Both the position numbers and the translations under genes were made by a program. A stretch of DNA of 64,000 bases from Brevibacterium iodinum ATCC 49514 (GTDB taxonomy: Bacteria; Actinomycetota; Actinomycetes; Actinomycetales; Brevibacteriaceae), in the NCBI RefSeq assembly GCF_900169265.1, contig NZ_FXYX01000014.1:1-64000 (forward strand), written 5' to 3'. Within the stretch, counting starts at the first letter, position 1; each line of letters starts with the position of its first letter. Shown piece after piece: positions 17,533-26,938 of this stretch. The notes beneath the pieces are model-generated. The model ran no database searches. It was not told the origin of the DNA and was given only the letters and a program-made list of their open reading frames with translations.

Positions 17533-17858
17533 GGTTGCTCCTTCGGAAGTCTCGGGTCGGAATCGCATCTGCGCGACCGGAGACGGTCAATGGTGAGAAT
17601 TTCTGGTGGACGGTCAGTGCTGCGATCAGGGCAGCGCGCCCGGATATGGGGATCATGAGGCGATGAATGGCGTCGCTGCGGCCCCATCACCGCAGTCAGT
17701 TATCACCCATACCATCGACGGAAGCGCCCGGATCGGCGCGAACGATCATTCCGACTTGATCGTAATACAGGTCACTGAGTTTCGCCGAGGCGGCCGCCCA
17801 CCGACCCGGCGATCGGTTCGTCGTCGTGGCCGCACATCCGATAGTGCCGCGAGGGTCC

Positions 17859-19763
17859 TCAGCGCACGACTTCGCGGTGTGTGGTGTCGAGTCGGCGCGT
17901 CCAGCCCCGGCCGTCGAGATGTTCGAGGAGAGGGATGACGATGCGTCGGGTCGTCCCCAGCGCCTGCCTCGCCTGGCTCGTGGTGAAGGGCTGGGCGAGA
18001 CCGGCGAGGATCCGCATCGCCTGCGCGGGAGTGCGCGGAGACACGATGATTCCGTCGCCGAGGCGCAGGATCCGTCCCGCCTTCTCGGCGACCGCGAGCT
18101 CCCGCGCTCCGAGACCGAGTTCGCGCAGGTCATCGGCTTCCGGGGCTGCGAACGGGTCGGCTGCCAGTCGCCGTTCGATCTCGGCGATACCGGCTTCGGC
18201 CGCACCGAGTCCCGCGGTATGCCCGGGCGGGCGAACCATTCCGTCGACGGCCTCGAGACCGGCGCGAGAGATGACCTGGTTGAGCAGTCGGCGAGTCGCG
18301 GCGTCCGTGCCTTTGGGCAGGGGCAGAGTCGGCCCAGCGTGCGCTGCCGACGTGGCATCGCTCGTGGTCTTGCCACCAGGCCTTCGATCGGAGTCCGAAC
18401 CTCGGCGCAGTGCCTCGGCGACGGCCTTGACGGGCACTCCCGCGGCCATCGGCGAGGCGGCGAGCTCGCGGCTGACCAGGGATTTCGTCGCCTCGACCCA
18501 AGCGGTCAGCCTCGGCGAGTGGACGAGCCAGCCGCCCACATCCTCAACGTCGCCAGGCAGACCCTCGTCATCGGGCACCTGCAGACCGAACCGGGTAACG
18601 ACGGTGCGTTCGACGGCTCCGCGGCGGGCCACCTCGGCAAGGATATCGCCTTTCACAGGACGCTCGGCGAGCTCCCGCGCGCGGCGGGCGCCGTCGCCTC
18701 GTCGGGACAGTTCGGGCGGGTCGACGTCGAGCACGAGGAGACCTGCGAAGACGTTGCGGCTGCCTGGGGCACGGAGCACAATCCGGTCGCTGACCTGCAG
18801 GGGAAGTGGTCGGTCGAGGGTGAGCCGGGCGTGTTCGGCATCGAAGGCCCGCAATCGTGCGGGTACGGCGGCGGTGCCGATATGGGCCATGAGTTCGTGG
18901 ATGCCGGAGTCGAGGGCCTCGCCCATGGTGCGGCGCACATCGATCGCATCGACGATAGGCCAGGCCCCACTCGTGAGCAGGGCGTCGCCGCGGTGAAGGT
19001 CGTCGGCGGGGACGTCACGGAGGTTGACGGCCACGCGAGCCTGTGGGGCCACCTCGTTGGTGGTGGAATTCCGGGATTGCAGACCGCGCACACCCACGGT
19101 CCGGTCGATGGTCGCACCGCGCAGTTCGACGGTATCGCCGGTGGTCAGGGTGCCTGCGGTGAGGGTTCCGGTGACGACGGTGCCGGCGCCCCTAATCGTG
19201 AACGCGCGGTCGACCCACAGTCGAACCCTCCCCGAGGCGGCCGGAGGCTCGGCCGTGGCCGTGACCTCGTCGAGGACGCTGAGGAGTTCGGGCAGGCCCT
19301 GCCCTGTCGTGGCTGACACCGTGACGATCGGCGCTGCTTCGAGTGGTGTTCCACGCAGCTGCGCTCTGACCTGAGCCTTTGTGATCTCGACAGAGTCAGG
19401 GGCGAGGTCGGCCCGGGTGATGACGACGAGGCCGTGGGTGATGCCCAGTGCATTGATCGCATCGCGGTGGTCACTCGACTGGGCTTGCCAGCCTTTGTCG
19501 GCGGCGATGACGAAGCAGGCGATGGGGGCGGGACCGAGACCGGCGAGCATGTTCGCGAGGAATTTCTCGTGCCCGGGGACGTCGACGAAGGCGAGTTCGC
19601 GACCCGAGGGCAGAGTCGTCCACGCGAAGCCGAGGTCGATGGTCAGCCCGCGTTTCTTCTCTTCGGCCCACCGGTCGGGTTCCATCCCGGTCAGGGCACC
19701 CACCAGCGTCGACTTCCCGTGGTCGACGTGTCCGGCGGTTGCGATGACGAAGGTTTCAGGCAT
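17859..19763 (-). CDS. selB: Selenocysteine-specific elongation factor SelB
   Basis: A 634-aa GTPase that delivers Sec-tRNA-Sec to UGA codons. It starts MPETFVIATAGHVDHGKSTL, giving the P-loop (GHVDHGKST), then LTIDLGF as the switch 1 region, DVPGHEKF as G3, and ITRADLAP where NKxD would be in EF-Tu. The EF-Tu-like domains 2-3 cover about 170-340, and winged-helix repeats that bind the SECIS fill the C-terminal part, ending ARQALGTTRRIVIPLLEHLDGRG (split here as TTRRIVIPLLEHLDGRG). It overlaps selA by 8 nt, so the two are translationally coupled. Slightly long linker between domain 3 and the winged helices contains low-complexity Ser/Asp/Gly. Confidence 0.97.
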   Translation of the reverse strand: MPETFVIATAGHVDHGKSTLVGALTGMEPDRWAEEKKRGLTIDLGFAWTTLPSGRELAFVDVPGHEKFLANMLAGLGPAPIACFVIAADKGWQAQSSDHRDAINALGITHGLVVITRADLAPDSVEITKAQVRAQLRGTPLEAAPIVTVSATTGQGLPELLSVLDEVTATAEPPAASGRVRLWVDRAFTIRGAGTVVTGTLTAGTLTTGDTVELRGATIDRTVGVRGLQSRNSTTNEVAPQARVAVNLRDVPADDLHRGDALLTSGAWPIVDAIDVRRTMGEALDSGIHELMAHIGTAAVPARLRAFDAEHARLTLDRPLPLQVSDRIVLRAPGSRNVFAGLLVLDVDPPELSRRGDGARRARELAERPVKGDILAEVARRGAVERTVVTRFGLQVPDDEGLPGDVEDVGGWLVHSPRLTAWVEATKSLVSRELAASPMAAGVPVKAVAEALRRGSDSDRRPGGKTTSDATSAAHAGPTLPLPKGTDAATRRLLNQVISRAGLEAVDGMVRPPGHTAGLGAAEAGIAEIERRLAADPFAAPEADDLRELGLGARELAVAEKAGRILRLGDGIIVSPRTPAQAMRILAGLAQPFTTSQARQALGTTRRIVIPLLEHLDGRGWTRRLDTTHREVVR

Positions 19764-21072
19764 TGTCAGCACGGACTCGTTTGATGGCGGCGGCGACGCT
19801 CTGGTCTTCGCTTTCAGGCACGCAGCGCAGGTCCACGAGGCATCGTCCCTGGTAGACGCGGGCGACGACTGCGGGATCGCCGAGGCGCAGCGGTTCGGCG
19901 CAGGATTCGGGGAGTTCGATGGCCCAGCCGGGCAGGGGCACTCCGGGGGCTCCTCCGCCGCCCACGCGACCGTCGTGGTCGACGACCGTGGCACCGACCG
20001 CCTCGGCGAGGATTTCGGTGCGTTCGCGCAGGTGATCGGGGTCGATGTGGAGGGCATCGTGGATCGGGTTGGCGGTGTGAGTGATCGTGGCTTCGAGTGC
20101 GGCGAGGGTGAGTTTGTCGGTGCGCAGCGCCCTGGCCAGGGGGTGCTTGGCGAGTTTCTGCACTGCTTCGGTGCGTCCGAGGATGAGGCCGGCCTGCGGG
20201 CCGCCGAGGAGTTTGTCGCCGGAGACGATGACGAGGTCGGCGCCGGCGCGCAGGGCGGTGTCGATATCGGGTTCGTCGGGCAATGCCGGGTCGGGAGTGA
20301 AGAGCCCGGAGCCGAGGTCGACGATGAGCGGAACATCGTGCTCGTCGGCAAGAGTGCGCAGCTGACCGACGTCGACGGACGAGGTGAAGCCTTCGACACG
20401 GAAGTTGCTTGTGTGTACCTTGAGCAGGCAGGACGTGTCGTCGCTGATGGCCTCGGCGTAGTCGGCCACGTGGGTGCGGTTCGTCGTGCCGACCTCGCGC
20501 AGCCTGGCGCCAGTCGTCGTCATAAGGTCGGTGAGGCGGAACCCGGCACCGATTTCGATGAGTTCGCCGCGGCTGATGATGATCTCGCCGGAACTGCCGC
20601 GGCCGCGCAATGCAGTGACAGCCAGCAGCAGGGCGGCGGCTCCGTTGTTGACGACAAGGGCGTCCTCGGCCGCCGGGCAGGCCCGCAGCAGGGCGGCTTT
20701 CGCTCCGGTCCCCCGCTTGCTGCGTTTGCCGGTGCCGAGGTCCATTTCGACGTCGACGTAGCCGGCCGCCTCGGTGATGGCCTGGGTTGCCGCAGGTGAG
20801 AGCGGTGCCCGGCCGAGGTTCGTGTGGACGAGGATGCCGGTGGCGTTGAGCACCGGGGTCAGGGAGGAGGCCGAACGGGAAGCGAGCGAGGAGACAATGG
20901 CGGAGGCCACCTCGGCGACGGGGATCTCACCGGCCCGGGCGGCGTTCTGCACCTCGGAGATGATGGCCTTGATGGTCGCCTGGTTGAGGCGCTCACCTGC
21001 TGCGATGACCTCGGGCAGGGCGAGGAGATGATCCGTGCGCGGAATGGATCGACGCGGGTCGGACTCGACCAT
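19756..21072 (-). CDS. selA: L-seryl-tRNA(Sec) selenium transferase SelA
   Basis: A 438-aa PLP enzyme that converts Ser-tRNA-Sec to Sec-tRNA-Sec using selenophosphate. The ATG at 21072 is chosen because GAGGAGGAGGTCAG precedes it. The conserved NATGILVHTNLGRAPL segment (about 75-90) and the PLP lysine in VSGDKLLGGPQAG (about 285) are present, and length is normal. tRNA-Sec lies 63 nt upstream on the same strand and selB overlaps downstream, so selC, selA and selB probably share one transcript. Confidence 0.97.
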   Translation of the reverse strand: MVESDPRRSIPRTDHLLALPEVIAAGERLNQATIKAIISEVQNAARAGEIPVAEVASAIVSSLASRSASSLTPVLNATGILVHTNLGRAPLSPAATQAITEAAGYVDVEMDLGTGKRSKRGTGAKAALLRACPAAEDALVVNNGAAALLLAVTALRGRGSSGEIIISRGELIEIGAGFRLTDLMTTTGARLREVGTTNRTHVADYAEAISDDTSCLLKVHTSNFRVEGFTSSVDVGQLRTLADEHDVPLIVDLGSGLFTPDPALPDEPDIDTALRAGADLVIVSGDKLLGGPQAGLILGRTEAVQKLAKHPLARALRTDKLTLAALEATITHTANPIHDALHIDPDHLRERTEILAEAVGATVVDHDGRVGGGGAPGVPLPGWAIELPESCAEPLRLGDPAVVARVYQGRCLVDLRCVPESEDQSVAAAIKRVRADNA

Positions 21073-21135
21073 CTGACCTCCTCCTCTGTGCGGGGTCATG
21101 GCGGCGCCGCTTGGTCGGCGGAACCGCGAAACGGT

Positions 21136-21230
21136 TGGCGGAGGCGGACGGGAATCGAACCCGCCAGACCGAGTTACTCGGTCTCACTGGTTTTGAAGAC
21201 CAGGGCGCCCACCAGGACACGGACGCCTCC
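21136..21230 (-). tRNA. selC: tRNA-Sec (anticodon TCA)
   Basis: Minus strand 21230 to 21136, 95 nt with the CCA end encoded. The acceptor stem GGAGGCG pairs with CGCCTCC, followed by discriminator G and CCA. The anticodon arm is CTGGT-CTTCAAA-ACCAG, which places TCA in the anticodon and so reads UGA. The long variable arm (GAGACCGAGTAACTCGGTCT) and the TTCGATT T-loop are typical of bacterial tRNA-Sec. It is placed directly upstream of selA. Confidence 0.96.
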
Positions 21231-21429
21231 ATAAGGAATCCTATCGCGGGTGTGAGCGAGGTGAAGCGAAGGGCCGATGCGGCCGGGGCGGCGCTCGTTT
21301 GACCAAACGAACCAGTATCGAGCGCGCCGGTACCGATCTTCCGACCGAGTTCACTCACCATTCGCTCAGGGTTCTCCGAGCACGGCTTAAGGTGACAAGG
21401 TTCCCAGCCATCACCGCTCGAAGGTCGTC

Positions 21430-24400
21430 ATGCCCTCTTCGCTTCATCCTGCCTGGTCACACCGCCGATCCCATCCCGCCGGAGCGCGACTTTTCATCCC
21501 CGCCATCCTCGCCACACTGGCGGTCCTCGCTGCCCCTGTCGCACCCACCGGATCGCTTCCCGGTCTTCCGGGTCCCGCCTCAACGCCGGCCTATGCGGCA
21601 CCGCCGAGTGATGACGACCTCGGCAGGGACGGGTCGGCACTGCGCGACGTCGAAACCAAACGCGTGGCTCCGGGACTCGACCTGACGAACTTCTCCCGTC
21701 TCGAGGACGGAGGGTGGAACAACGGCAATGTGCTCACCGCGGACCTCACCACGGACTCCCTGTCGATGGACGTCCGCGACACGGGAGAGGTCGCCGGCGC
21801 CGGTACCACCAGCGAGATCATGGCGGGCGGACCCGAGGGGAAGAAGGCCGTGGCCGCCGTCAACGGCACGTTCTTCGACATCAACCAGTCGTGGGCACCG
21901 ATCTACACCTCGGTGTCTCGGGAGGGAATGCGCATCGGCTCGAAGGAGGCCAAACCGGCGCTCACGCTCGAGGACAAGAAGGCAGCCGTGTCGATGCTCT
22001 CCGCGGCGGGAACGCTGTCCCATGACGGACAGGAGACGGAACTCGGCGGATTGAACAACCCGGAGCTGAGCCCCGATACCATCGGTGTGTACAACGAGGC
22101 GTGGGGAGACCATACGCTCGACCGTCCGGTCGGCGGCCCCGATGACGTAGCCGCCGAGATCGCCCGCGTCACCGTCGTCGACGGAAAGGTCACCGAAGCC
22201 TCGGGCATGGTGGACGAAGCGGGCGACCCGGAAATCCCGGCAGACGGACAGGTCCTGCTCGGCCGCGATGCCGGAGCGAAGACGCTGTCGGAACTCGAAG
22301 TCGGCGACGACGTCGATGTCGAGATCGGACCGAGCGAGGATGTCGACATGGGGATCGCGGGCAGCCACCAGATCCTGGCCGACGGCTCGGTTCCCGACCT
22401 CCCCGCCGGCGACCTCGAAGACACCGAACACCCGCGCACCGCGGTGGGCATCAGCAAGGACGGTTCGGAGCTGTTCGTCACCACCATCGACGGCCGCAGC
22501 GAGTCCTCGGGAGGCATGAGTCTCGAGGACATGGGCGAGTTCTTCGCTGACATCGGCGCCTACAACGCGGTCAACCTCGACGGCGGCGGGTCGACGACGA
22601 TGCTCGCCCGCACAGCCGGCGCAGATGCTCCGGCACTGCAGAACGACCCGTCCGACGGTAAGCAGCGCACCGTCGCCAATGCCCTCGTCTTCTACTCAGA
22701 CGCCCCCGCGGAGCAGCTGGCCGATGCGCAGATCGAACCCGAACTCGACGGACAGACCACCGTGCTCAAGGGGCTGAGCCGATCAATGAAGGGCACCGGG
22801 CTCGGTAAGAATCTCGAACCGATCGCCTCTTCCGGAACGTTCTCCGCCGACGGCGGAGTGAAGCTCGCCGACTCCGATGAGTCGAACGCCCGCGTGACCG
22901 GTGAGTCCACCGGCAAGGGGCGGGTGAGCTATGCCGTCGACGGGCACACCGCGCGACAGGACCTCGATGTGCTTGGCGAACCGGTCGGACTCTGGCCGAG
23001 CGCGCGGAGCATCAACCTCGAGGACGCCCAGGACTCGCAGACGGTGTCCCTGACCGGCTTCGACTCCGAGGGCAGGCGTTCTCTCATCGAAACCGGCGAC
23101 ATCGACGTCGACGCCGACGAAGGGCTGACGGTCGACACCGACGGACTCGGCGAACTCGTCGTCTCCGCCGATTCGTCGACGGCTGGGAAAGGCAAGGACT
23201 CCCGCGACGACGAACCGACGTCCGGGAACGTGAAGCTCACCGTCGGAGACGTGACAACGACGATCCCGGTGACCGTCGGCACCGAAACGACCGAGGTCCT
23301 CGACTTCTCCGACACCTCGGCGTTCACCGACGGCCACGATCGGGCCACCGGCTCATTCACCGCAGGTGAGCCCAGCCCTGATGGCAAGCCGAGCATCGAT
23401 CTCACATATGACTTCTCCACCTCCTCGGCGACGCGCGGCTACTACCTCATCCCGAAGGAGCCGGTGAAGCTGGAAGGCAACACGGTGGCGTTCGAGATGA
23501 TGGTCCGCGGCGACGGCACCGGGGCCTGGCCGAGGCTGCAGGTGAGCACTCCCGACGGCACAGTGACGAACATCGACGGCGACCACATCACCTTCGACGG
23601 GTGGCAGAAGGTCCGCTTCACCGTCCCCGAGGGGCTCTCCCAACCGCTCACCCTCGAACGAATCCGGATGATGGAGACCCGGTCTGCCGAGAAGTACAAG
23701 GGGGACATTTCGATCTCCGACCTCCAGGCGATCTCCACTCCCGAGACCGACGATCCGGCCGCCTCGGCGCGGCATGATCCGGCGCTGCTGACGAACGGAA
23801 CCGTCAAAGACCGCCCGCAGAACATCGCGGTCATGAGCGACGCCCAGTTCGTCGCCACCGACCCGGATTCCGAAGCTGTCAAGGGTGCCAGGCGGACGCT
23901 CAAGGAGATCCGTGCCGCAAAGCCGGATCTGCTCGTCATCAACGGCGACCTCGTCGACGAGGCCTCTCAGGAGGATTTCGAGCTGGCGAAGACGATCATC
24001 GACGAGGAGTGGGATGAGTCGATCCCCTACATCTACGTGCCCGGCAACCACGAGATCATGGGTGGGGAGATCGACAACTTCGAGGCCGCATTCGGTTCCC
24101 CGACGGGCGAGCGCACCGTGGGGCGGACGAAGATCGTGACCCTGAATTCCTCGGACGGGACCCTCAACGGCAGCGATGATTCGCAGTTGAACATGCTCGA
24201 AGACGCCCTCGACGAGGTGGCCGAACGTGACGAGCTGACCGGCATCACCGTGTTCTTCCACCATCCCCCGCAGGATCCGCTGCCGTCGAAGACGAGCCAG
24301 CTCGGGGACCGACGGGAGGCCGCGGAACTCGAGAAGAAGCTCGGAGAGTTCCGCAAGGACAGCGGGAAGTCCGCGGCCGTGATCAACGGCCACGTAGGAG

Positions 24401-25404
24401 CATTCCACGGGTCCGCGATGGAGGGCGTGAGCTACCTGATCAACGGCAATTCCGGGAAGGACCCGGCCGGCACCCCGGCGACCGGCGGATTCACCGGGTG
24501 GACGATGCTCGGCATCGATCCCGGCGTCGGCGACGTCGGGGACGATCCGACCACAGCCGATAGGGTCGGCTGGCTGGCCGCGGAGACGAAGCCGCGCGTC
24601 GATTCGATCTCACTCGAGGCACCCGGCTCCCTGGCCCCGGGCCAGTCCGCGGACGTCGCGGCGTCCTTCACACAGGGTGAGCGCACCGTTCCCGTCGGGT
24701 GGCCGGCGACCGCCCAATGGGGCGGCGACGGTGTCGTGGTCGATTCCGGCGCCGAGGTTGCCCTGCAACAGGCGACGGGTGCGAAGGTCAGTGCCCAGTC
24801 AGTGAAATCAGGGGTCCCCGAGGCGGCCTCCGACGTCATCCGCGTCAACCCGGCGACGGGTCAGATCACCGCGGAGAACCCGGGAACCGCGGTCCTCGAG
24901 GTCACCGTCAACGGTAAGACCGCGAAGGCCACCGTCGAGGTCGCGGGGGAAGAACCGCCTCCGGGTCCCGGCGATGACGACGGATCGGCCGACAGCGGCG
25001 GATCCGCCGACAGTGCGGGAGCTGAGGACGGCTCCGACGCTTCCTCCACGGGAGGCGAGGACGGCTCATCGGAGGGGTCGGACGATGACGGCGCCTCGAC
25101 CAAAGCCTCGGCCGGTGCCGATGAGGATTCCTCGGCGGGAAGCGGTTCGGCCGGCTCCGGTTCCGATGGCTCCGGTCCGGGAGCCTCGAGCGATGGAACG
25201 TCGAGTGCCTCGTCGGGAAACGGTGCAAACGCGGACGGATCGTCCGAGGGGGACGGTTCGCCCGACGGGGGTGGCGATCTGCCACGCACCGGCGGACCGG
25301 TTCTGCTCACCGCACTGCTCGGCGCGTTGCTGGTCATCGGCGGAATCATCGCCGTCCGCGCGGCCCGCGCGCGGCGGGCCGGCCGCCCGGCGGGGAGGCA
25401 CTGA
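21430..25404 (+). CDS. Wall-anchored phosphodiester glycosidase (NAGPA domain) / metallophosphoesterase
   Basis: A 1324-aa exported protein. The N-terminal signal has a hydrophobic run near residues 24-55 ending TPAYAAPP. Residues about 70-420 match the NAGPA/phosphodiester glycosidase fold (AAVNGTFFDINQSWAP, TAVGISKDGSELFVTTIDGR, AVNLDGGGSTTMLAR). Then Ig-like/adhesive segments, and about 800-1040 a calcineurin-like phosphoesterase with AVMSDAQF, VINGDLVDE, VPGNHEIMGG, FFHHPPQ and INGHVGAFHG. A last Ig-like part is followed by a Ser/Asp/Gly spacer and LPRTGGP, a hydrophobic helix and RAARARRAGR, a sortase anchor. Likely a cell-surface hydrolase of phosphodiester-linked sugars or teichoic-acid-like polymers. 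Confidence 0.87.
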   Translation: MPSSLHPAWSHRRSHPAGARLFIPAILATLAVLAAPVAPTGSLPGLPGPASTPAYAAPPSDDDLGRDGSALRDVETKRVAPGLDLTNFSRLEDGGWNNGNVLTADLTTDSLSMDVRDTGEVAGAGTTSEIMAGGPEGKKAVAAVNGTFFDINQSWAPIYTSVSREGMRIGSKEAKPALTLEDKKAAVSMLSAAGTLSHDGQETELGGLNNPELSPDTIGVYNEAWGDHTLDRPVGGPDDVAAEIARVTVVDGKVTEASGMVDEAGDPEIPADGQVLLGRDAGAKTLSELEVGDDVDVEIGPSEDVDMGIAGSHQILADGSVPDLPAGDLEDTEHPRTAVGISKDGSELFVTTIDGRSESSGGMSLEDMGEFFADIGAYNAVNLDGGGSTTMLARTAGADAPALQNDPSDGKQRTVANALVFYSDAPAEQLADAQIEPELDGQTTVLKGLSRSMKGTGLGKNLEPIASSGTFSADGGVKLADSDESNARVTGESTGKGRVSYAVDGHTARQDLDVLGEPVGLWPSARSINLEDAQDSQTVSLTGFDSEGRRSLIETGDIDVDADEGLTVDTDGLGELVVSADSSTAGKGKDSRDDEPTSGNVKLTVGDVTTTIPVTVGTETTEVLDFSDTSAFTDGHDRATGSFTAGEPSPDGKPSIDLTYDFSTSSATRGYYLIPKEPVKLEGNTVAFEMMVRGDGTGAWPRLQVSTPDGTVTNIDGDHITFDGWQKVRFTVPEGLSQPLTLERIRMMETRSAEKYKGDISISDLQAISTPETDDPAASARHDPALLTNGTVKDRPQNIAVMSDAQFVATDPDSEAVKGARRTLKEIRAAKPDLLVINGDLVDEASQEDFELAKTIIDEEWDESIPYIYVPGNHEIMGGEIDNFEAAFGSPTGERTVGRTKIVTLNSSDGTLNGSDDSQLNMLEDALDEVAERDELTGITVFFHHPPQDPLPSKTSQLGDRREAAELEKKLGEFRKDSGKSAAVINGHVGAFHGSAMEGVSYLINGNSGKDPAGTPATGGFTGWTMLGIDPGVGDVGDDPTTADRVGWLAAETKPRVDSISLEAPGSLAPGQSADVAASFTQGERTVPVGWPATAQWGGDGVVVDSGAEVALQQATGAKVSAQSVKSGVPEAASDVIRVNPATGQITAENPGTAVLEVTVNGKTAKATVEVAGEEPPPGPGDDDGSADSGGSADSAGAEDGSDASSTGGEDGSSEGSDDDGASTKASAGADEDSSAGSGSAGSGSDGSGPGASSDGTSSASSGNGANADGSSEGDGSPDGGGDLPRTGGPVLLTALLGALLVIGGIIAVRAARARRAGRPAGRH

Positions 25405-25515
25405 CCCGGGCGAACGACCGGCCGTGCGCCCGTACGGAGGTGCACGGTCGCCTCGGCGACGGAATGGAATCGGGCGTCCGTCGACGCCCTTGACCGCCGG
25501 TGTTAGTCTCGCAGT

Positions 25516-26502
25516 ATGACTGCGATTCAGGACCGTCTGACCTCGTTCGCCCACGGTGGAGGATGCGCCTGCAAGATTCCCCCCGGCGAGCTCGAGGACG
25601 CGGTGCGCGGCCTGGTCGGCCAGCCCGGTCCGGATGTCCTCGTCGGCCTCGATGACGGCGATGATGCCTCGGCTGTGCGAGTCCGCGATGACCTCGCGGT
25701 GCTCTCGACCGCGGATTTCTTCACCCCGGTCGTCGATGACGCCTACGACTGGGGACGGATCGCGGCGGCCAATGCGCTCTCCGACATCTACGCGATGGGC
25801 GGGACCCCCGTCACGGCGATCAACCTCGTCGGGTGGCCGAGGGAGAAGCTGCCGATGGAGCTGCTCACCGAGGTCCTGCGCGGCGGGCTCGACGTCGCAG
25901 CGCAGGCGAACTGCCCCGTGGCCGGCGGCCATTCGATCGACGACCCCGAACCGAAGTACGGCATGGCCGTGACCGGTGTGGCCCACCCAGATGAACTCAT
26001 GCGCAACGATTCCGCCGAGGCGGGGCTGCCCCTGACATTGACCAAGCCGATCGGCGTGGGGATCCTCAACAATCGGCACAAAGTCACTGGTGATAACTTC
26101 GACGAGGCCATCGCCACGATGACTGCACTCAATGCCGAAGCATCACGGGCGGCCGTGGCTGCAGGCGTACGAGCGGCCACGGATGTCACCGGTTTCGGCC
26201 TGCTCGGGCACCTGTTCAAGATGACACGGGCCTCAGGAGTCGGAGCGGTCATCGATGCGACCGCGGTGCCCCGCCTCGGCGGTGTCGATGAGTCGATCGC
26301 TGACGGGTATGTGTCCGGCGGAACCAGGCGAAACCTCGACTGGGTGCGGCCTCATCTGACCGCGGATGACGGCGTAAGCGAGGACGACCTGCTGCTTCTC
26401 GCCGATGCGCAGACCTCGGGCGGGCTGCTCGTCGTCGGCGAACTTCCTGGTCACCCGATCATCGGCGAGATCGTCGCCGGCTCGGGCATACACGTGCGGT
26501 GA
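25516..26502 (+). CDS. selD: Selenide, water dikinase SelD
   Basis: A 328-aa enzyme making selenophosphate from selenide and ATP. The N-terminal active-site loop is AHGGGCACKIP, with cysteine in the position that is Cys or Sec in the family followed by the essential lysine. LVGLDDGDDA, VLSTADFFTPVVDD, and NALSDIYAMGGTPVTA are the usual metal/ATP motifs, and ATDVTGFGLLGHL lies in the C-terminal half. It is short of about 20 residues against the usual 345-350. The upstream gap of 111 nt holds no clear terminator, so it could be read from the wall-protein promoter or its own. Confidence 0.96.
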   Translation: MTAIQDRLTSFAHGGGCACKIPPGELEDAVRGLVGQPGPDVLVGLDDGDDASAVRVRDDLAVLSTADFFTPVVDDAYDWGRIAAANALSDIYAMGGTPVTAINLVGWPREKLPMELLTEVLRGGLDVAAQANCPVAGGHSIDDPEPKYGMAVTGVAHPDELMRNDSAEAGLPLTLTKPIGVGILNNRHKVTGDNFDEAIATMTALNAEASRAAVAAGVRAATDVTGFGLLGHLFKMTRASGVGAVIDATAVPRLGGVDESIADGYVSGGTRRNLDWVRPHLTADDGVSEDDLLLLADAQTSGGLLVVGELPGHPIIGEIVAGSGIHVR

Positions 26503-26508
26503 GGTCGC

Positions 26509-26736
26509 TCAGCGCGGGGTGACATCCTCGTCGCGGAACTGGCGGAAGCTGGACATGAAGAACCAGAAGAAAGCACCGGTGAAGAGACCGGCCAGCAGTG
26601 TCTGCCACCAATTGAACGAATCGTTGCCCCATCCGAGCAGATGCATGCCGAAGTAGACGAGCGGGAAGAGCAGAGCCACGACTATGCCGTCCCTGATGGC
26701 CCGACGGTCCTTGAGCAGCTTCTTCATAGGACTCAT
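26509..26736 (-). CDS. Small two-helix membrane protein
   Basis: A 75-aa protein with a basic N-terminus (MSPMKKLLKDRRAIRDG), then two hydrophobic segments (IVVALLFPLVYFGMHLLGW and WWQTLLAGLFTGAFFWFFM) and a charged tail. It is convergent with selD, ending 6 nt from it. No family recognised; whether it has any part in selenium metabolism cannot be told from its position. Confidence 0.65.
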   Translation of the reverse strand: MSPMKKLLKDRRAIRDGIVVALLFPLVYFGMHLLGWGNDSFNWWQTLLAGLFTGAFFWFFMSSFRQFRDEDVTPR

Positions 26737-26898
26737 CAGTCTACTCAGTCCGTAGTATTTTGCGAGCTACGTTGCCGGGTCGCGGCAGTCTTCCGGGCAT
26801 CCACCACCGTTAGCGACATAACCACCCGCTGCACCGAGGTGTTTTGGCGCGAATGGTGATGGATGCCGAGCCATTTGTAGGAGGTGCTGCTGAGTGGA

Positions 26899-26932
26899 GG
26901 CGAAAGCACGAACGGTGCGGGATGCTTTCGCC
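26899..26932 (-). terminator. Hairpin after formate dehydrogenase operon
   Basis: GGCGAAAGCA (26899-26908) pairs with TGCTTTCGCC (26923-26932), directly after the TAG stop of the NrfD-type gene on the minus strand. No T-run follows. It is the only strong stem at the end of the fdh operon and the likely 3' end of its mRNA. Confidence 0.6.
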
Positions 26933-26938
26933 CGCGGG

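Noticed and set aside
21111..21302. Small plus-strand frame over tRNA-Sec
   Set aside because: It is antisense to the tRNA; no similarity to a protein family.
25489..25509. TTGACC / TAGTCT as a promoter for selD
   Set aside because: The spacing between the two boxes is only 8 nt, too short for a sigma-70 type promoter.
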